DNA of 8,695 nt from Pseudomonadota bacterium (GCA_009843005.1 VYEH01000326.1:1-8695); one strand, 5' to 3'. Counted from the stretch's first letter, positions 1 to 7,191 are shown. A program made the numbers and translations. Notes: a model not told the origin generated them from the sequence alone.

Positions 1-42
1 ATGACAGATGATTTCTCCGCTGCTCAATATCGGGCTGGTGAC

Positions 43-55
43 TTGAGATGTCAAG
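43..55 (+). promoter_or_regulatory. Distal copy of the TTG-N2-ATGTCAAG box
   Basis: The sequence is TTGAGATGTCAAG. It differs by one base from the box upstream of the TonB-dependent receptor (407-419) and by two from the box upstream of the propeller gene (3610-3622). It is itself an inverted repeat, CTTGA-GATG-TCAAG at 42-55. It lies about 450 bases from the receptor start, so it may serve a gene left of the window. Binding by the local MarR protein is an inference. Confidence 0.45.
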
Positions 56-159
56 CGTCAAAGGGCGAGGCGGCGTGGGCGCATCGTTGTCAATTCGCCG
101 AGGCGGGGGTGCGGGCGCGTCGGTGTCATTTCATCAAGGCGAGGGTGGCGGTGCATCGA
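49..159 (+). repeat. Three degenerate tandem repeats, 36-39 bases each
   Basis: Three units begin with TGTCA at 49, 88 and 124 and run 39, 36 and 36 bases. Units 2 and 3 match at 26 of 36 positions without gaps. Unit 1 aligns with a three-base insertion near its start and shares the GGGCGC-TCG end. All three are G-rich in the second half. In frame 1 they would read as a 12-13 residue repeat starting RC[QH], but nothing else supports translation. A short inverted repeat (73-82 with 171-180, 10 bases, perfect) also spans the array. The function is unknown. Confidence 0.5.
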
Positions 160-189
160 TACCCAGACAGGCGCCCACGCGACGGCGAC

Positions 190-363
190 GAGCCTAGCAG
201 CCCGTGGCAAAAGTCACGCGGCATTCGACCGGCGATGCATCCCCCCCGGCGGCGTTGGTGGTGGCGTAAATTTTCCCGATATTCGCGCTCCTCGCGCCTT
301 GCCGGGCGGGCGCCTCGCCGGTCTCGGTGCTCGCGCGACTTTTGCCACGGGCTGCTAGCGCTC
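190..363. repeat. Long imperfect inverted repeat (hairpin or MITE-like element)
   Basis: The two arms pair collinearly. Bases 194-215 pair perfectly with 337-358 (22 of 22). Then 217-220 pair with 332-335, 227-235 with 315-323 (9 of 9), and 241-250 with 301-310 (9 of 10). Outside the main arm, 190-193 pair with 360-363 after a one-base bulge. About 50 bases (251-300) remain as the apical part. The element holds no plausible ORF. No target-site duplication is obvious at its ends. It could be a non-autonomous mobile element, a structured RNA or a cruciform-forming site. The fold is seen directly; the role is not. Confidence 0.75.
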
Positions 364-394
364 CGGGTGCGGATTTCTTGACAAGCGCCTGGGC

Positions 395-430
395 ATCAAA
401 GAAACTTTGATATGTCAAGTGACAAATCAA
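395..430. promoter_or_regulatory. Overlapping operator-like palindromes upstream of the TonB receptor
   Basis: Bases 395-411 read ATCAAAGAAACTTTGAT, a perfect 7-base inverted repeat around AAA. Overlapping it, 407-430 is a 24-base palindrome with arms TTGAT/ATCAA and TGTCA/TGACA, broken only at one symmetric pair (412/425) and at the central two bases. The left half of the second palindrome is the shared 13-base box TTGATATGTCAAG (407-419). The site lies 75 bases before the receptor start codon, suiting an operator. MarR-type regulators usually bind short inverted repeats, so the neighbouring MarR protein is the natural candidate (inference). Confidence 0.65.
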
Positions 431-505
431 GCATTACAAGAGAGTTGTCGTTTGCTGCAATCGATTATGGCGTTGTATCAGCGCGACGCCTCGATGGGAG
501 GTTTC

Positions 506-2947
506 ATGATCAAGCGATCCGTTCTTCTAAGGGCAATCTACCGATGCGGGCTATTCGCGATTGCGACGAGCCTGATGGGCACCGGCTCCGCTCAGGTGCT
601 GGAGGAAATCATCGTCACGGCCACCAAGCGGGAAGAGGCACTCACCGATGTGCCAATCTCCATTTCGGCCATAGACGCCGAGAAACTGATCAACAACGGC
701 TGGAATGAGACCACCGACGTGCTCGATTTCGTCCCGAACGTCACCTTTTACAAGAACGGAACGAGCACCACGAAACTGAACATACGCGGCGTGCATTCGG
801 ACGGTCCCAATCCCTCCCTGGAAGCACCGGTAGCCGTATTCACGGATGGAATCTACAACCCGCGTCCCGACTTTGTCCGCGCCCCTCTGCTCGACCTGGA
901 AGGGGTCGAAGTGCAGCGAGGCCCACAGGCGACCTACTACGGCCACAATGCCACGGCGGGATCCATCAGTTTCCGGTCGACTCGCCAGTCCCTTGACGAT
1001 GCCGACGGCTTCCTTGTCGTGGAAGGCTCGGCCGAGAGCAGGAACAAGGTCGACTTTGCCTATGGTGCGCCCATCTCCGATTCCTTTGGCCTGCGCTTCT
1101 CGGGCGCGATCAGGAATACCGAAGGACATATCGACAACATTGCCCAGGACAGGGACGAGCCAAAAAACGAATCTTCCATTTTCAGGTTGAGCGGCGTGTG
1201 GGTCCCCGGCGATCAATCCGATGTCTTTTTCAAGCTGGAACGTTATGAATCCGACATCACGGGCGAGGTCAGAGAACCCATTACCTGTGGAGGCGCCGGT
1301 AACCCTACCGCGCCCGCTCCGTGTCGGGCGTTTGATCCCTCTGCAAGCGGCAGCCTGGTTGGTCAGGCGGACGGCGCCCTGGGCGTGGATGACCGAATAG
1401 CCGAAGGGGCGACAATTCTGCCGAACTACTCGACACGAATTTTCGGTATGGGAGCGAACGTCACCAGCACCATTACCAACCTCGCCGACGCGCTTTTCAT
1501 GTCACAGTCCGGCACGTTCTCGAACAACACGCGGGCCGCCCTGGATATCAGCCATAATTTCGGCGCTTTCACGCTGACCTCCGTGACCGGGGTCGAAAAC
1601 GGTGAACGCACCGTCCGCAGGGACGCCGATATGACCCCGATTGCCGGCATTTACACACAAGGCTACGCGGAATACAGCTACTGGACCGAGGAAGTTCGAC
1701 TGACCTCAAATGCCGATGGCCCCCTCGCCTGGATGGTCGGCGGGCTTATTCAGGGTGTGGAAAACAGCTCGTTGGGAGAGGTCATACACAACCTGAATGG
1801 AGTATGGACAACCAACTTTCACGACCAGGAAGATGACACGCTTGGACTCTTCCTCGATCTCAATTATGACTTGACCGACGCGGTCAACCTGAGTTTTGGC
1901 GGCCGCTACACGGATGTGGAAAAGACGGCCAGCGATATCACATCAAGAGCCCGATTGAATCCTGACGGCACGCCAGGTTCTTTCAGTGAGATATTGAATA
2001 CAAGCACCGGATTTGTCGCCAACCTGGCGGGTCCGCCTACCTTCGCGGACGGAATTGCCGATCTCGGAGACGGTACCTATTCCGAAGACAGCTTCAATCC
2101 CTATGTTTCGGTTCGTTTCGCGATCAACGATTCGGCCAACGTTTATGCCTTGTGGTCGAGCGCCTTCAAGGCAGGCGGATTCAGCAACGGTCCGGGCACG
2201 GGGCTGCCGTTTTCCGTCCTGCATCCGGCCCTGCCCGATGTCTACGAATTCATGGGCGAGGAGTCGGAGAGCTTCGAGATCGGATACAAGGGCCTGCTGG
2301 CTGACGGACGTCTGGACCTGAATATCGCGGCCTTCTCCACGCAGTTCACCAACCAGCACACGGTTGTGCCGGCATTTGCCTTCGGACCTCCACCCTCACC
2401 GGGCGTGGTGTTCTACACCACCGGTGTCGACAGTGAACAGCAGGGTGTGGAAGTCGATGGCAGATTCGCGGCGTCAGAGAACCTCAATCTCACTTTCGCC
2501 GGGGCGCTGCTGGACGCGGAGATGACCGACGAGGGCATGATGAATTTCTACGGTTGCCTCGATTGTGCGCCGCGGGAACTCATCCAGGCCTCCGACTGGT
2601 CTGCTTCATTCGGCGCCACCTGGTCCGCGCCCATCGGAGATGCCTATGAGCTGACATTGAACACCGAAATGGCCTTCGCTGCCGGGTATCAGGTGGCCTA
2701 TGAAGGCGTCTTCGAGGATCAGGCTGAGGGCGATCAATTGCTGGGTTGGCAGGACGGCTGGGAACGCATAAACGTCCGAGCCGCTCTGAGACCGATTAAC
2801 GGAAACTGGGACGTCGCGCTCTTCGGCCGTAACATCACCGACAATCGACGTACGAATGACTACGCTCCCGACGGGAATGCAACGCTGTACTACGTCACAC
2901 GACAGTACGGCGCCGATTGGGGTGTGGCTTTCCGGTACAACTTCTGA
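506..2947 (+). CDS. TonB-dependent outer-membrane receptor
   Basis: The 813-residue product is an outer-membrane active transporter powered by TonB-ExbB-ExbD. Residues 1-29 are a signal peptide (MIKRS... ending GSA before Q30). A TonB-box-like segment EEIIVTATKRE follows at 33-43. The plug domain covers about 45-160 and includes NIRGV (92-96), VFTDGIY (111-117) and VEVQRGPQATYYG (134-146). The rest is the beta-barrel, ending in the FRYNF C-terminus typical of outer-membrane proteins. Two cysteine pairs, C261/C273 and C684/C687 (CLDC), could form loop disulfides. I chose the ATG at 506 because GGGAGG lies four bases upstream (496-501) and the signal peptide starts there. The frame is open back to 407 but only through non-signal sequence. 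The style resembles receptors of sphingomonads and marine Gammaproteobacteria that import varied organic ligands. The ligand cannot be read from sequence. Its 3' end converges on marR with 15 bases between the stops. Confidence 0.96.
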   Translation: MIKRSVLLRAIYRCGLFAIATSLMGTGSAQVLEEIIVTATKREEALTDVPISISAIDAEKLINNGWNETTDVLDFVPNVTFYKNGTSTTKLNIRGVHSDGPNPSLEAPVAVFTDGIYNPRPDFVRAPLLDLEGVEVQRGPQATYYGHNATAGSISFRSTRQSLDDADGFLVVEGSAESRNKVDFAYGAPISDSFGLRFSGAIRNTEGHIDNIAQDRDEPKNESSIFRLSGVWVPGDQSDVFFKLERYESDITGEVREPITCGGAGNPTAPAPCRAFDPSASGSLVGQADGALGVDDRIAEGATILPNYSTRIFGMGANVTSTITNLADALFMSQSGTFSNNTRAALDISHNFGAFTLTSVTGVENGERTVRRDADMTPIAGIYTQGYAEYSYWTEEVRLTSNADGPLAWMVGGLIQGVENSSLGEVIHNLNGVWTTNFHDQEDDTLGLFLDLNYDLTDAVNLSFGGRYTDVEKTASDITSRARLNPDGTPGSFSEILNTSTGFVANLAGPPTFADGIADLGDGTYSEDSFNPYVSVRFAINDSANVYALWSSAFKAGGFSNGPGTGLPFSVLHPALPDVYEFMGEESESFEIGYKGLLADGRLDLNIAAFSTQFTNQHTVVPAFAFGPPPSPGVVFYTTGVDSEQQGVEVDGRFAASENLNLTFAGALLDAEMTDEGMMNFYGCLDCAPRELIQASDWSASFGATWSAPIGDAYELTLNTEMAFAAGYQVAYEGVFEDQAEGDQLLGWQDGWERINVRAALRPINGNWDVALFGRNITDNRRTNDYAPDGNATLYYVTRQYGADWGVAFRYNF

Positions 2948-2962
2948 GGCGCCGGGACAGGG

Positions 2963-3484
2963 CTACCCCACATCCAGGTACTTGTAGTCCGTATCGTCGA
3001 GGAGTTCGTTCGCGTTCGCCCGGATCTTCTCGATCATATCGAGGAATCCACGGTATTCCGATTCGCTGATGTTCTCCAGGATCCGTTCCTCGCGTGACCG
3101 TGTGATCTCCTCAACGAGTTCATACGCGCGTTCACCCTTTTTGGTGAGCCGGATCAGTTTGCGTCGTCCATAACTCGGATCCTGAGTTCTTGTGATCAAC
3201 TTCTTGTCGAGCAACGATTTGATCACCCTGCTGACCTGTCCCTCATCTGCCCCCATCACGACCGCGATCTCACGGGCGGTGATGACCTTTTTGAAGCCTA
3301 TTTTTCGGAGCACCCAGGCCTCTACGACCTGAACCCCTGCAACGGAGGAGTATGCGCGGATGGAGCTGCGGAAGATCAAGTTGCTCAATTCGTTGAGAAT
3401 TTGCCCGGTGTTCTTGCTTGGAAACTCTTGACGGCTCTCGTGGTCCTCGGGACCGAACTTTCGGAAGTCGTAATTCCTGGGCAT
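2963..3484 (-). CDS. MarR-family winged-helix transcriptional regulator
   Basis: The 173-residue product is a cytoplasmic dimeric DNA-binding regulator of the MarR family, whose members often release DNA on binding aromatic or other small acids. Residues 25-65 are the N-terminal dimerisation helices. The helix-turn-helix lies at about 69-96 (ITAREIAVVMGADEGQVSRV then the end of the recognition helix). The wing at 101-114 carries DPSYGRRKLIRLT in place of the usual D-R-...-LT wing, and a charged C-terminal helix pair (116-165) completes the fold. The start at 3484 has GAGGA five bases upstream; the frame is open further upstream to 3574 but that extension lacks family features. It is divergent from the propeller gene and convergent with the receptor gene, so it likely controls both and perhaps itself. 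The inducer is unknown. Confidence 0.93.
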   Translation of the reverse strand: MPRNYDFRKFGPEDHESRQEFPSKNTGQILNELSNLIFRSSIRAYSSVAGVQVVEAWVLRKIGFKKVITAREIAVVMGADEGQVSRVIKSLLDKKLITRTQDPSYGRRKLIRLTKKGERAYELVEEITRSREERILENISESEYRGFLDMIEKIRANANELLDDTDYKYLDVG

Positions 3485-3580
3485 GTTCTTCCTCGAATCC
3501 TGCGGTGGCGACCCGATACTCACTTTAACTTCCTGCAACGACCTGCGCCAGAGTCGCACTGGATCTCGACCCATTGTGAG

Positions 3581-3592
3581 TCAAGTATTTGA
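3581..3592. promoter_or_regulatory. TCAA/TTGA palindrome in the marR-propeller divergent gap
   Basis: TCAAGTATTTGA is a 12-base near-palindrome: only positions 5 and 8 break symmetry. It is 97 bases upstream of the marR start and 18 bases from the shared box at 3610-3622. It uses the same TTGA/TCAA half-sites as the receptor operator but in the opposite order. It may be a second site for autoregulation of marR; a short palindrome of this kind could also be chance. Confidence 0.35.
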
Positions 3593-3609
3593 TCCAAAGC
3601 GAACAAAGC

Positions 3610-3622
3610 TTGTTATGTCAAG
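3610..3622 (+). promoter_or_regulatory. Shared 13-base box upstream of the propeller gene
   Basis: TTGTTATGTCAAG matches the box in the receptor operator (TTGATATGTCAAG, 407-419) at 12 of 13 bases. The six bases before each copy are also similar (CAAAGC here, GAAACT there). It lies 64 bases before the propeller start codon and 125 bases from the marR start, in their shared divergent region. A partly overlapping inverted repeat, TATG-TCAAG-CATA, covers 3614-3626. I infer a common regulator, most simply the adjacent MarR protein. Confidence 0.55.
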
Positions 3623-3686
3623 CATAGTCGGCCAGAATGACCGGAAGTGCAACTCGCCCGGTCGTCGCCGACCAGAGGATGTCTTC

Positions 3687-5123
3687 ATGCAAGTACAACC
3701 GGCCATTGCCACTGCAATTTCGACCGCACTGATACTGGTCGCGGAAGCGGGTGCTCAGGCCCCTGCGGATTTCGTCGTCACGGAGCGGGATCGGATGATT
3801 CAGGAGATCGAGTCCTGGGACTCGGTGCTGGAGGATTGGGAGCGGCGCGCCAGGATCGGGAGTATCGGGAGCGAATACGGGGTCGAGGTGGTTGCGACCT
3901 TCGATCCGGGCGAGGCAAGGTTCGAGCCGCATCCCGGCGGCCTCTATTTCTACGAGAATCTGGATCGGCAGAGTCCCTTCGCGCATGGTCCCGACCCAAG
4001 GCCGGAATCGAAGTCCAGTGGCATCGTGGTCGGTGATGCCAGTAGCAGGGAAGTCATCGCCCACCATGAATTTGCGCCCGAGATGTTCGCGTCCGTCCAC
4101 ACGACCGTGATGTCGCCGGACGGCAGGTATCTCTACATCGTCGGTCCCAGATTCGGAGTCTCAAACGAGGAATTCCAGGCCCTGGGCACGCCGGGAACCC
4201 TGATCAAGGTGGATGCGCTGACCCTGCAACCGGTCAGTCAAATGACCGTGGGCGGTCGCATCCACCACGGACAGATCTTTCAGGACCGCTACATCCTCTT
4301 CGACACCTTCGCCCGCGAGGAGGACGGCCTCGATGTCTTTTTATTCGACCCAGCCACGGACGAAATCGTCGGGGGCGTTCGCGACGAGGACCTGGGCGGC
4401 GGCACCGCCACCGCCTTTACGGACGGCGAGTACATCTACGCGCTGATGGAACCCGCCGGCTACGGTCCCCTCTCCATGTCGGGGTACGTCGCAGCCACCA
4501 ACCTGGGGCGCGGCCGGGTCGTGGCGCTGAGGCCTTTCTGGGTGGCAATGATCGATCCGCGGACCTGGGAGGTCGTGCGGGAGTACCCCTATCCCGGCTA
4601 TCGCGGCGACTGGATCGAGTTCGATGCCGCGCGCGAGCACATGTTCATCCCGGCGGCCGGCTCCGGGAGTCTGAGCAAGATCAACCTCGAGACCGGCGAG
4701 GTCGTCTGGCATCAGCCAACGGGTGTCGGCCCCTACGGTGCAGAGTTGACGGCAGACGAGTCAGAGGTCTGGGTAGCAGACAAGGGCGAGGCCGCCGGAT
4801 TCTTCGGCCGCACCATTACCGTGTTCGACAATGAGAGCGGGCGCCACCAGGAAACGTTGTTCGCCGGCTATTCCATCGACCATGTCCTGCTGTCACCGAA
4901 CGGCAGGGAGATGTGGGCCACCAGCAATCGGGAGAACAGGATCTACGTGTTCGATGCGGAGACGCGCGAGCGGATGACGTTGATCGACATGCCGACCACG
5001 GGGGGCGCCCACGGACTGGTGTGGGTGCACTACGATGAGGATGGACAGTCGCGCGTCGTCGCCGACCAGGGCGGCTTCCACAACGGCATCAATCCCCGCC
5101 TGGGCCGCCCGCTGGAGTATTGA
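3687..5123 (+). CDS. Exported YVTN-like beta-propeller protein
   Basis: The 478-residue product has a Sec signal peptide (MQVQPAIATA, hydrophobic stretch, cut near AGA-Q at 21-24). The mature part is rich in propeller blade signatures: MSPDGRYLYIV (142-152), GTLIKVDALTLQPV (170-183), ELTADESEVWVADKG (353-367), ITVFDNESGRH (377-387) and LLSPNGREMWATSNRENRIYVFDAET (401 on). These resemble YVTN-repeat and nitrous-oxide-reductase-type seven-bladed propellers. Histidines fall near blade edges (H126/H127, H138, H193/H194, H399, H442), and there is no cysteine. The ATG at 3687 has AGAGGA seven bases upstream; an earlier in-frame ATG at 3615 lies inside the operator box and lacks a signal peptide. 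Placement beside marR, with the receptor box upstream, suggests co-regulation with the receptor. Enzyme, binding protein and redox roles are all possible; I cannot assign a substrate. Confidence 0.9.
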   Translation: MQVQPAIATAISTALILVAEAGAQAPADFVVTERDRMIQEIESWDSVLEDWERRARIGSIGSEYGVEVVATFDPGEARFEPHPGGLYFYENLDRQSPFAHGPDPRPESKSSGIVVGDASSREVIAHHEFAPEMFASVHTTVMSPDGRYLYIVGPRFGVSNEEFQALGTPGTLIKVDALTLQPVSQMTVGGRIHHGQIFQDRYILFDTFAREEDGLDVFLFDPATDEIVGGVRDEDLGGGTATAFTDGEYIYALMEPAGYGPLSMSGYVAATNLGRGRVVALRPFWVAMIDPRTWEVVREYPYPGYRGDWIEFDAAREHMFIPAAGSGSLSKINLETGEVVWHQPTGVGPYGAELTADESEVWVADKGEAAGFFGRTITVFDNESGRHQETLFAGYSIDHVLLSPNGREMWATSNRENRIYVFDAETRERMTLIDMPTTGGAHGLVWVHYDEDGQSRVVADQGGFHNGINPRLGRPLEY

Positions 5124-5127
5124 TCGT

Positions 5128-5179
5128 GCGCTCGATATCGAGCGCTCAAAGTCGAGCGCCCCTGTAAATCCCGGGATTT
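5128..5179. terminator. Tandem palindromes between convergent genes, possible bidirectional terminator
   Basis: GCGCTCGATATCGAGCGC (5128-5145) is a perfect 18-base palindrome starting four bases after the propeller stop. The half-site TCGAGCGC recurs at 5152-5159, allowing an alternative stem with 5128-5135. AAATCCCGGGATTT (5166-5179) is a second perfect palindrome, with A residues on one side and T residues on the other. The second ends 12 bases from the stop of the minus-strand gene. The position suits transcript ends from both sides, though there is no long T-tract and the GATATC-centred stem has no real loop. Confidence 0.5.
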
Positions 5180-5191
5180 GCCGGGACCCGC

Positions 5192-7087
5192 CTACTCCTG
5201 AATGCTCCAGCCTGTAGACAGTGGGGTGAGATTTCTGTTATCGAATGCAGGATAGTCTTTTGGAAACTTGTAAGCGCGATAGAAACTGGATCGACTGCCC
5301 GGGACCGTCCGGAGAATCTCCTCACCCTCTTCCGTAACCTCAAAAATTCCACTCACCAGGCCGCTGACGCCGAAGATATTGCCATTTGGCAGACGCCTGG
5401 CCCCCGACATGAACGGTGCGTAAAAATTCTCTGGCGGATCGCCGGCAAATTCATGAAATTCGTAATCCGGGCCTGCAGGTCCGTAGGGTTCGTTACTGGC
5501 ACGCAGGTACGCGTCGCCACGCGCAGGAAGTGTCAGCTCAATGTACCTCGTGTTAGGCGGTTGTCGCTCCACTCCGTTGTTGAATACGCTGATATCCCCG
5601 CGCGCGGGAACACCATCGGGTATCCAGGCCGCGTCATGCTGCTTGAAAAGCTGCCGGGATTCAGCATCTGCCATCCCGTAAGCATGGGGATTTCCCCATC
5701 GGTATATCAGATCACCGCCCCTGCCACTCGCGCCTCCACTATCCGTACTTGCCTCCGCCGTGGTGGTGCTGTGATCAATGATGAATATCTCATTGGTACC
5801 GAAATTGCTGATCAGGATCTGATCCCGTTCTTCGCTGTAAGAGACAGAGTTGAAGTGAAAAATGCTTCCAGGGATAAATCGGGTTGATTTGCCGACATAG
5901 TTGATATCGATCTTGCCGACATGATCCGCGGGATCGCCATAGTTGGGGCGTTCCGGATAAAGATCCTGGATGATGTGGTCGAGCACGTTCCATTCCCAGA
6001 CGATACGGGTCGATCCGTCTTCGAGATTCGGTTGAATTTCAACGATGCGTTCAAAGGCTATCGCTCTGTCATTGACGGGCCGAAAGCCGAGTGATTCAGC
6101 CTCTTCAAGAGTCTTGAAGTCATTGACGATCAGCAGGATGTTTCCATTGGGCATGGGTTCAACGTCATGGTGCATGCAATGACGATAAGGCGTGCAGTAG
6201 TCGAACTCCCAGAGTTGATTCCCATCCCAGTCGATGATCTCAAGAGTGGTAAAGGAGGCGACATAGTAGTCTTCCATGCCCAGCCAGTCTTTTCTCGAGT
6301 AGGGACGCACGACCGTTCCGTTTTCCAGCAGGTTGGGACCCACGCCTTCGTGGGCATGATGCGGACGGTCCCAGCGGTGTACCGGTTGAAACGATGAATT
6401 CAACAACCAGGTGGTATTGCCAACGGTCCGGCCCATGTTGGTGCCGTGCTCCATGTAGAAAATGTAGCCATCAAACGCTCGGTCGTCCTGGCCCGGCCCA
6501 ACACCGTCATTGAACAAGGTAGCGCCAAACGGACCACGGTTTGCTTCAGTATGCGAACCCTGGAATCCGGTCATGTCCGGACTCCCTGCCCGGCCGCTCT
6601 GTGCCTCGCCACCCCCGCCCGCAGCGGCATCGCCCCCGCGTAGTGCGGTTTCGGCGCTACTCAGGTTCCAGTCGCCATCTGCATCCAGGCGCCTTATGGC
6701 ACTGGTTGAGTCTGCAATTTCGTCGGCATCGATGGTCTGATCGCCATTGCGATCGATGAGATTCATCAGGGGCTGAATCCTGGGATTCCGCATCATTTCC
6801 CCCATGAATCCTGGCGGGAATGGTATTCCTTCCGGCAATACCAGCCTTGTCTCTTCCGGTGACAGGACACCGTCACCATTCTTGTCCAGTGCTCTCAGCG
6901 ATTCAGGACTCGACTGAACCTCTTCGGTTGACAGCATGCCATCGGCATTGAGATCCAATGCCGTCAGAACAGGCTGTTCCGCTTGAGACATGGGCCCCTG
7001 GGCCGATACAACGGTCACACCCAGGCCAAGAAAGATTGACACGAATGCGATTGCCAACTTGTGACAAGTGTTCGGGGAAGTAGACAT
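5192..7087 (-). CDS. Exported EF-hand and arylsulfotransferase-like (ASST) protein
   Basis: The 631-residue product starts with a signal peptide (1-30, ending VVSAQ). Four EF-hand loops follow: 45-56 and 68-79 are canonical (D-x-[ND]-x-DG-x-L-x-x-x-E), while 112-123 and 135-146 have Gln or Trp in place of the loop Gly. A Gly-rich linker (150-168) leads to an arylsulfotransferase-like propeller domain (about 200-620). Visible ASST motifs are HHDVEPMPNGNIL (306-318), HFNSV (411-415) and QHDAAWIPDG (483-492). Their histidines (H307, H411, H484) are candidates for the catalytic set of arylsulfate sulfotransferases, which move sulfate between phenols in the periplasm. The only two cysteines of the mature protein, C298 and C304, flank the HHD motif and could form a disulfide, as in known AssT. 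An earlier start at 7129 or 7126 (MMILSK) is possible, with AAGGA 11 or more bases upstream. The gene follows the amidohydrolase by 62-104 bases on the same strand. True sulfotransfer activity is not proven. Confidence 0.88.
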   Translation of the reverse strand: MSTSPNTCHKLAIAFVSIFLGLGVTVVSAQGPMSQAEQPVLTALDLNADGMLSTEEVQSSPESLRALDKNGDGVLSPEETRLVLPEGIPFPPGFMGEMMRNPRIQPLMNLIDRNGDQTIDADEIADSTSAIRRLDADGDWNLSSAETALRGGDAAAGGGGEAQSGRAGSPDMTGFQGSHTEANRGPFGATLFNDGVGPGQDDRAFDGYIFYMEHGTNMGRTVGNTTWLLNSSFQPVHRWDRPHHAHEGVGPNLLENGTVVRPYSRKDWLGMEDYYVASFTTLEIIDWDGNQLWEFDYCTPYRHCMHHDVEPMPNGNILLIVNDFKTLEEAESLGFRPVNDRAIAFERIVEIQPNLEDGSTRIVWEWNVLDHIIQDLYPERPNYGDPADHVGKIDINYVGKSTRFIPGSIFHFNSVSYSEERDQILISNFGTNEIFIIDHSTTTAEASTDSGGASGRGGDLIYRWGNPHAYGMADAESRQLFKQHDAAWIPDGVPARGDISVFNNGVERQPPNTRYIELTLPARGDAYLRASNEPYGPAGPDYEFHEFAGDPPENFYAPFMSGARRLPNGNIFGVSGLVSGIFEVTEEGEEILRTVPGSRSSFYRAYKFPKDYPAFDNRNLTPLSTGWSIQE

Positions 7088-7191
7088 TGAGTCGCAAGAT
7101 CCAGCGACGGGTTTGGACAAAATCATCATTTCTGGAGTAATCCTTCGGAAACCAATCTTGGGGAACGGCCGTTTCGGATCGTCATCGGACC

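Larger units (their letters stand above)
1..505. other. Gene-free left flank with repeats and operator-like palindromes
   Basis: I see no credible gene here. The open frame starting at base 1 (126 codons) is Arg/Cys-rich low-complexity sequence with no recognisable domain and no visible start context. The minus-strand frame at 194-430 begins with a TTG inside a palindrome. The stretch instead holds a box at 43-55, a three-unit degenerate direct repeat (49-159), a long imperfect inverted repeat (190-363), and overlapping palindromes (395-430). The receptor leader (431-505) follows. A TTGACA hexamer at 378-383 could be a -35 element, but no matching -10 is evident. The end of a gene left of the window is not visible either. 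Confidence 0.7.

Noticed and set aside
26..283. 9-base inverted match AATATCGGG (26-34) with CCCGATATT (275-283)
   Set aside because: It is short, widely spaced and outside the pairing pattern of the main inverted repeat; probably chance.
192..363. Integron attC site
   Set aside because: The left end (GCCTAGC) resembles an attC core by one base, but the required GTT of the right core is absent (GCTAGCG), and there is no cassette gene.
1..381. 126-codon plus-strand frame at the left edge
   Set aside because: It is an Arg/Cys-rich translation of repeats and one inverted repeat arm, with no ribosome site visible and no family resemblance.
378..383. TTGACA as a -35 box for the receptor promoter
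   Set aside because: Bases 16-18 positions downstream (GAAACT region) do not resemble a -10, so I do not call a promoter from it.
551..1216. 221-codon minus-strand open frame
   Set aside because: It is antisense to the signal peptide and plug domain of the TonB receptor and has no recognisable features.
7162..7175. Palindrome around AACGGCCGTT between the amidohydrolase and ASST genes
   Set aside because: The 10-base core is GC-rich and short, without a T-tract; insufficient to call an internal terminator or operator.
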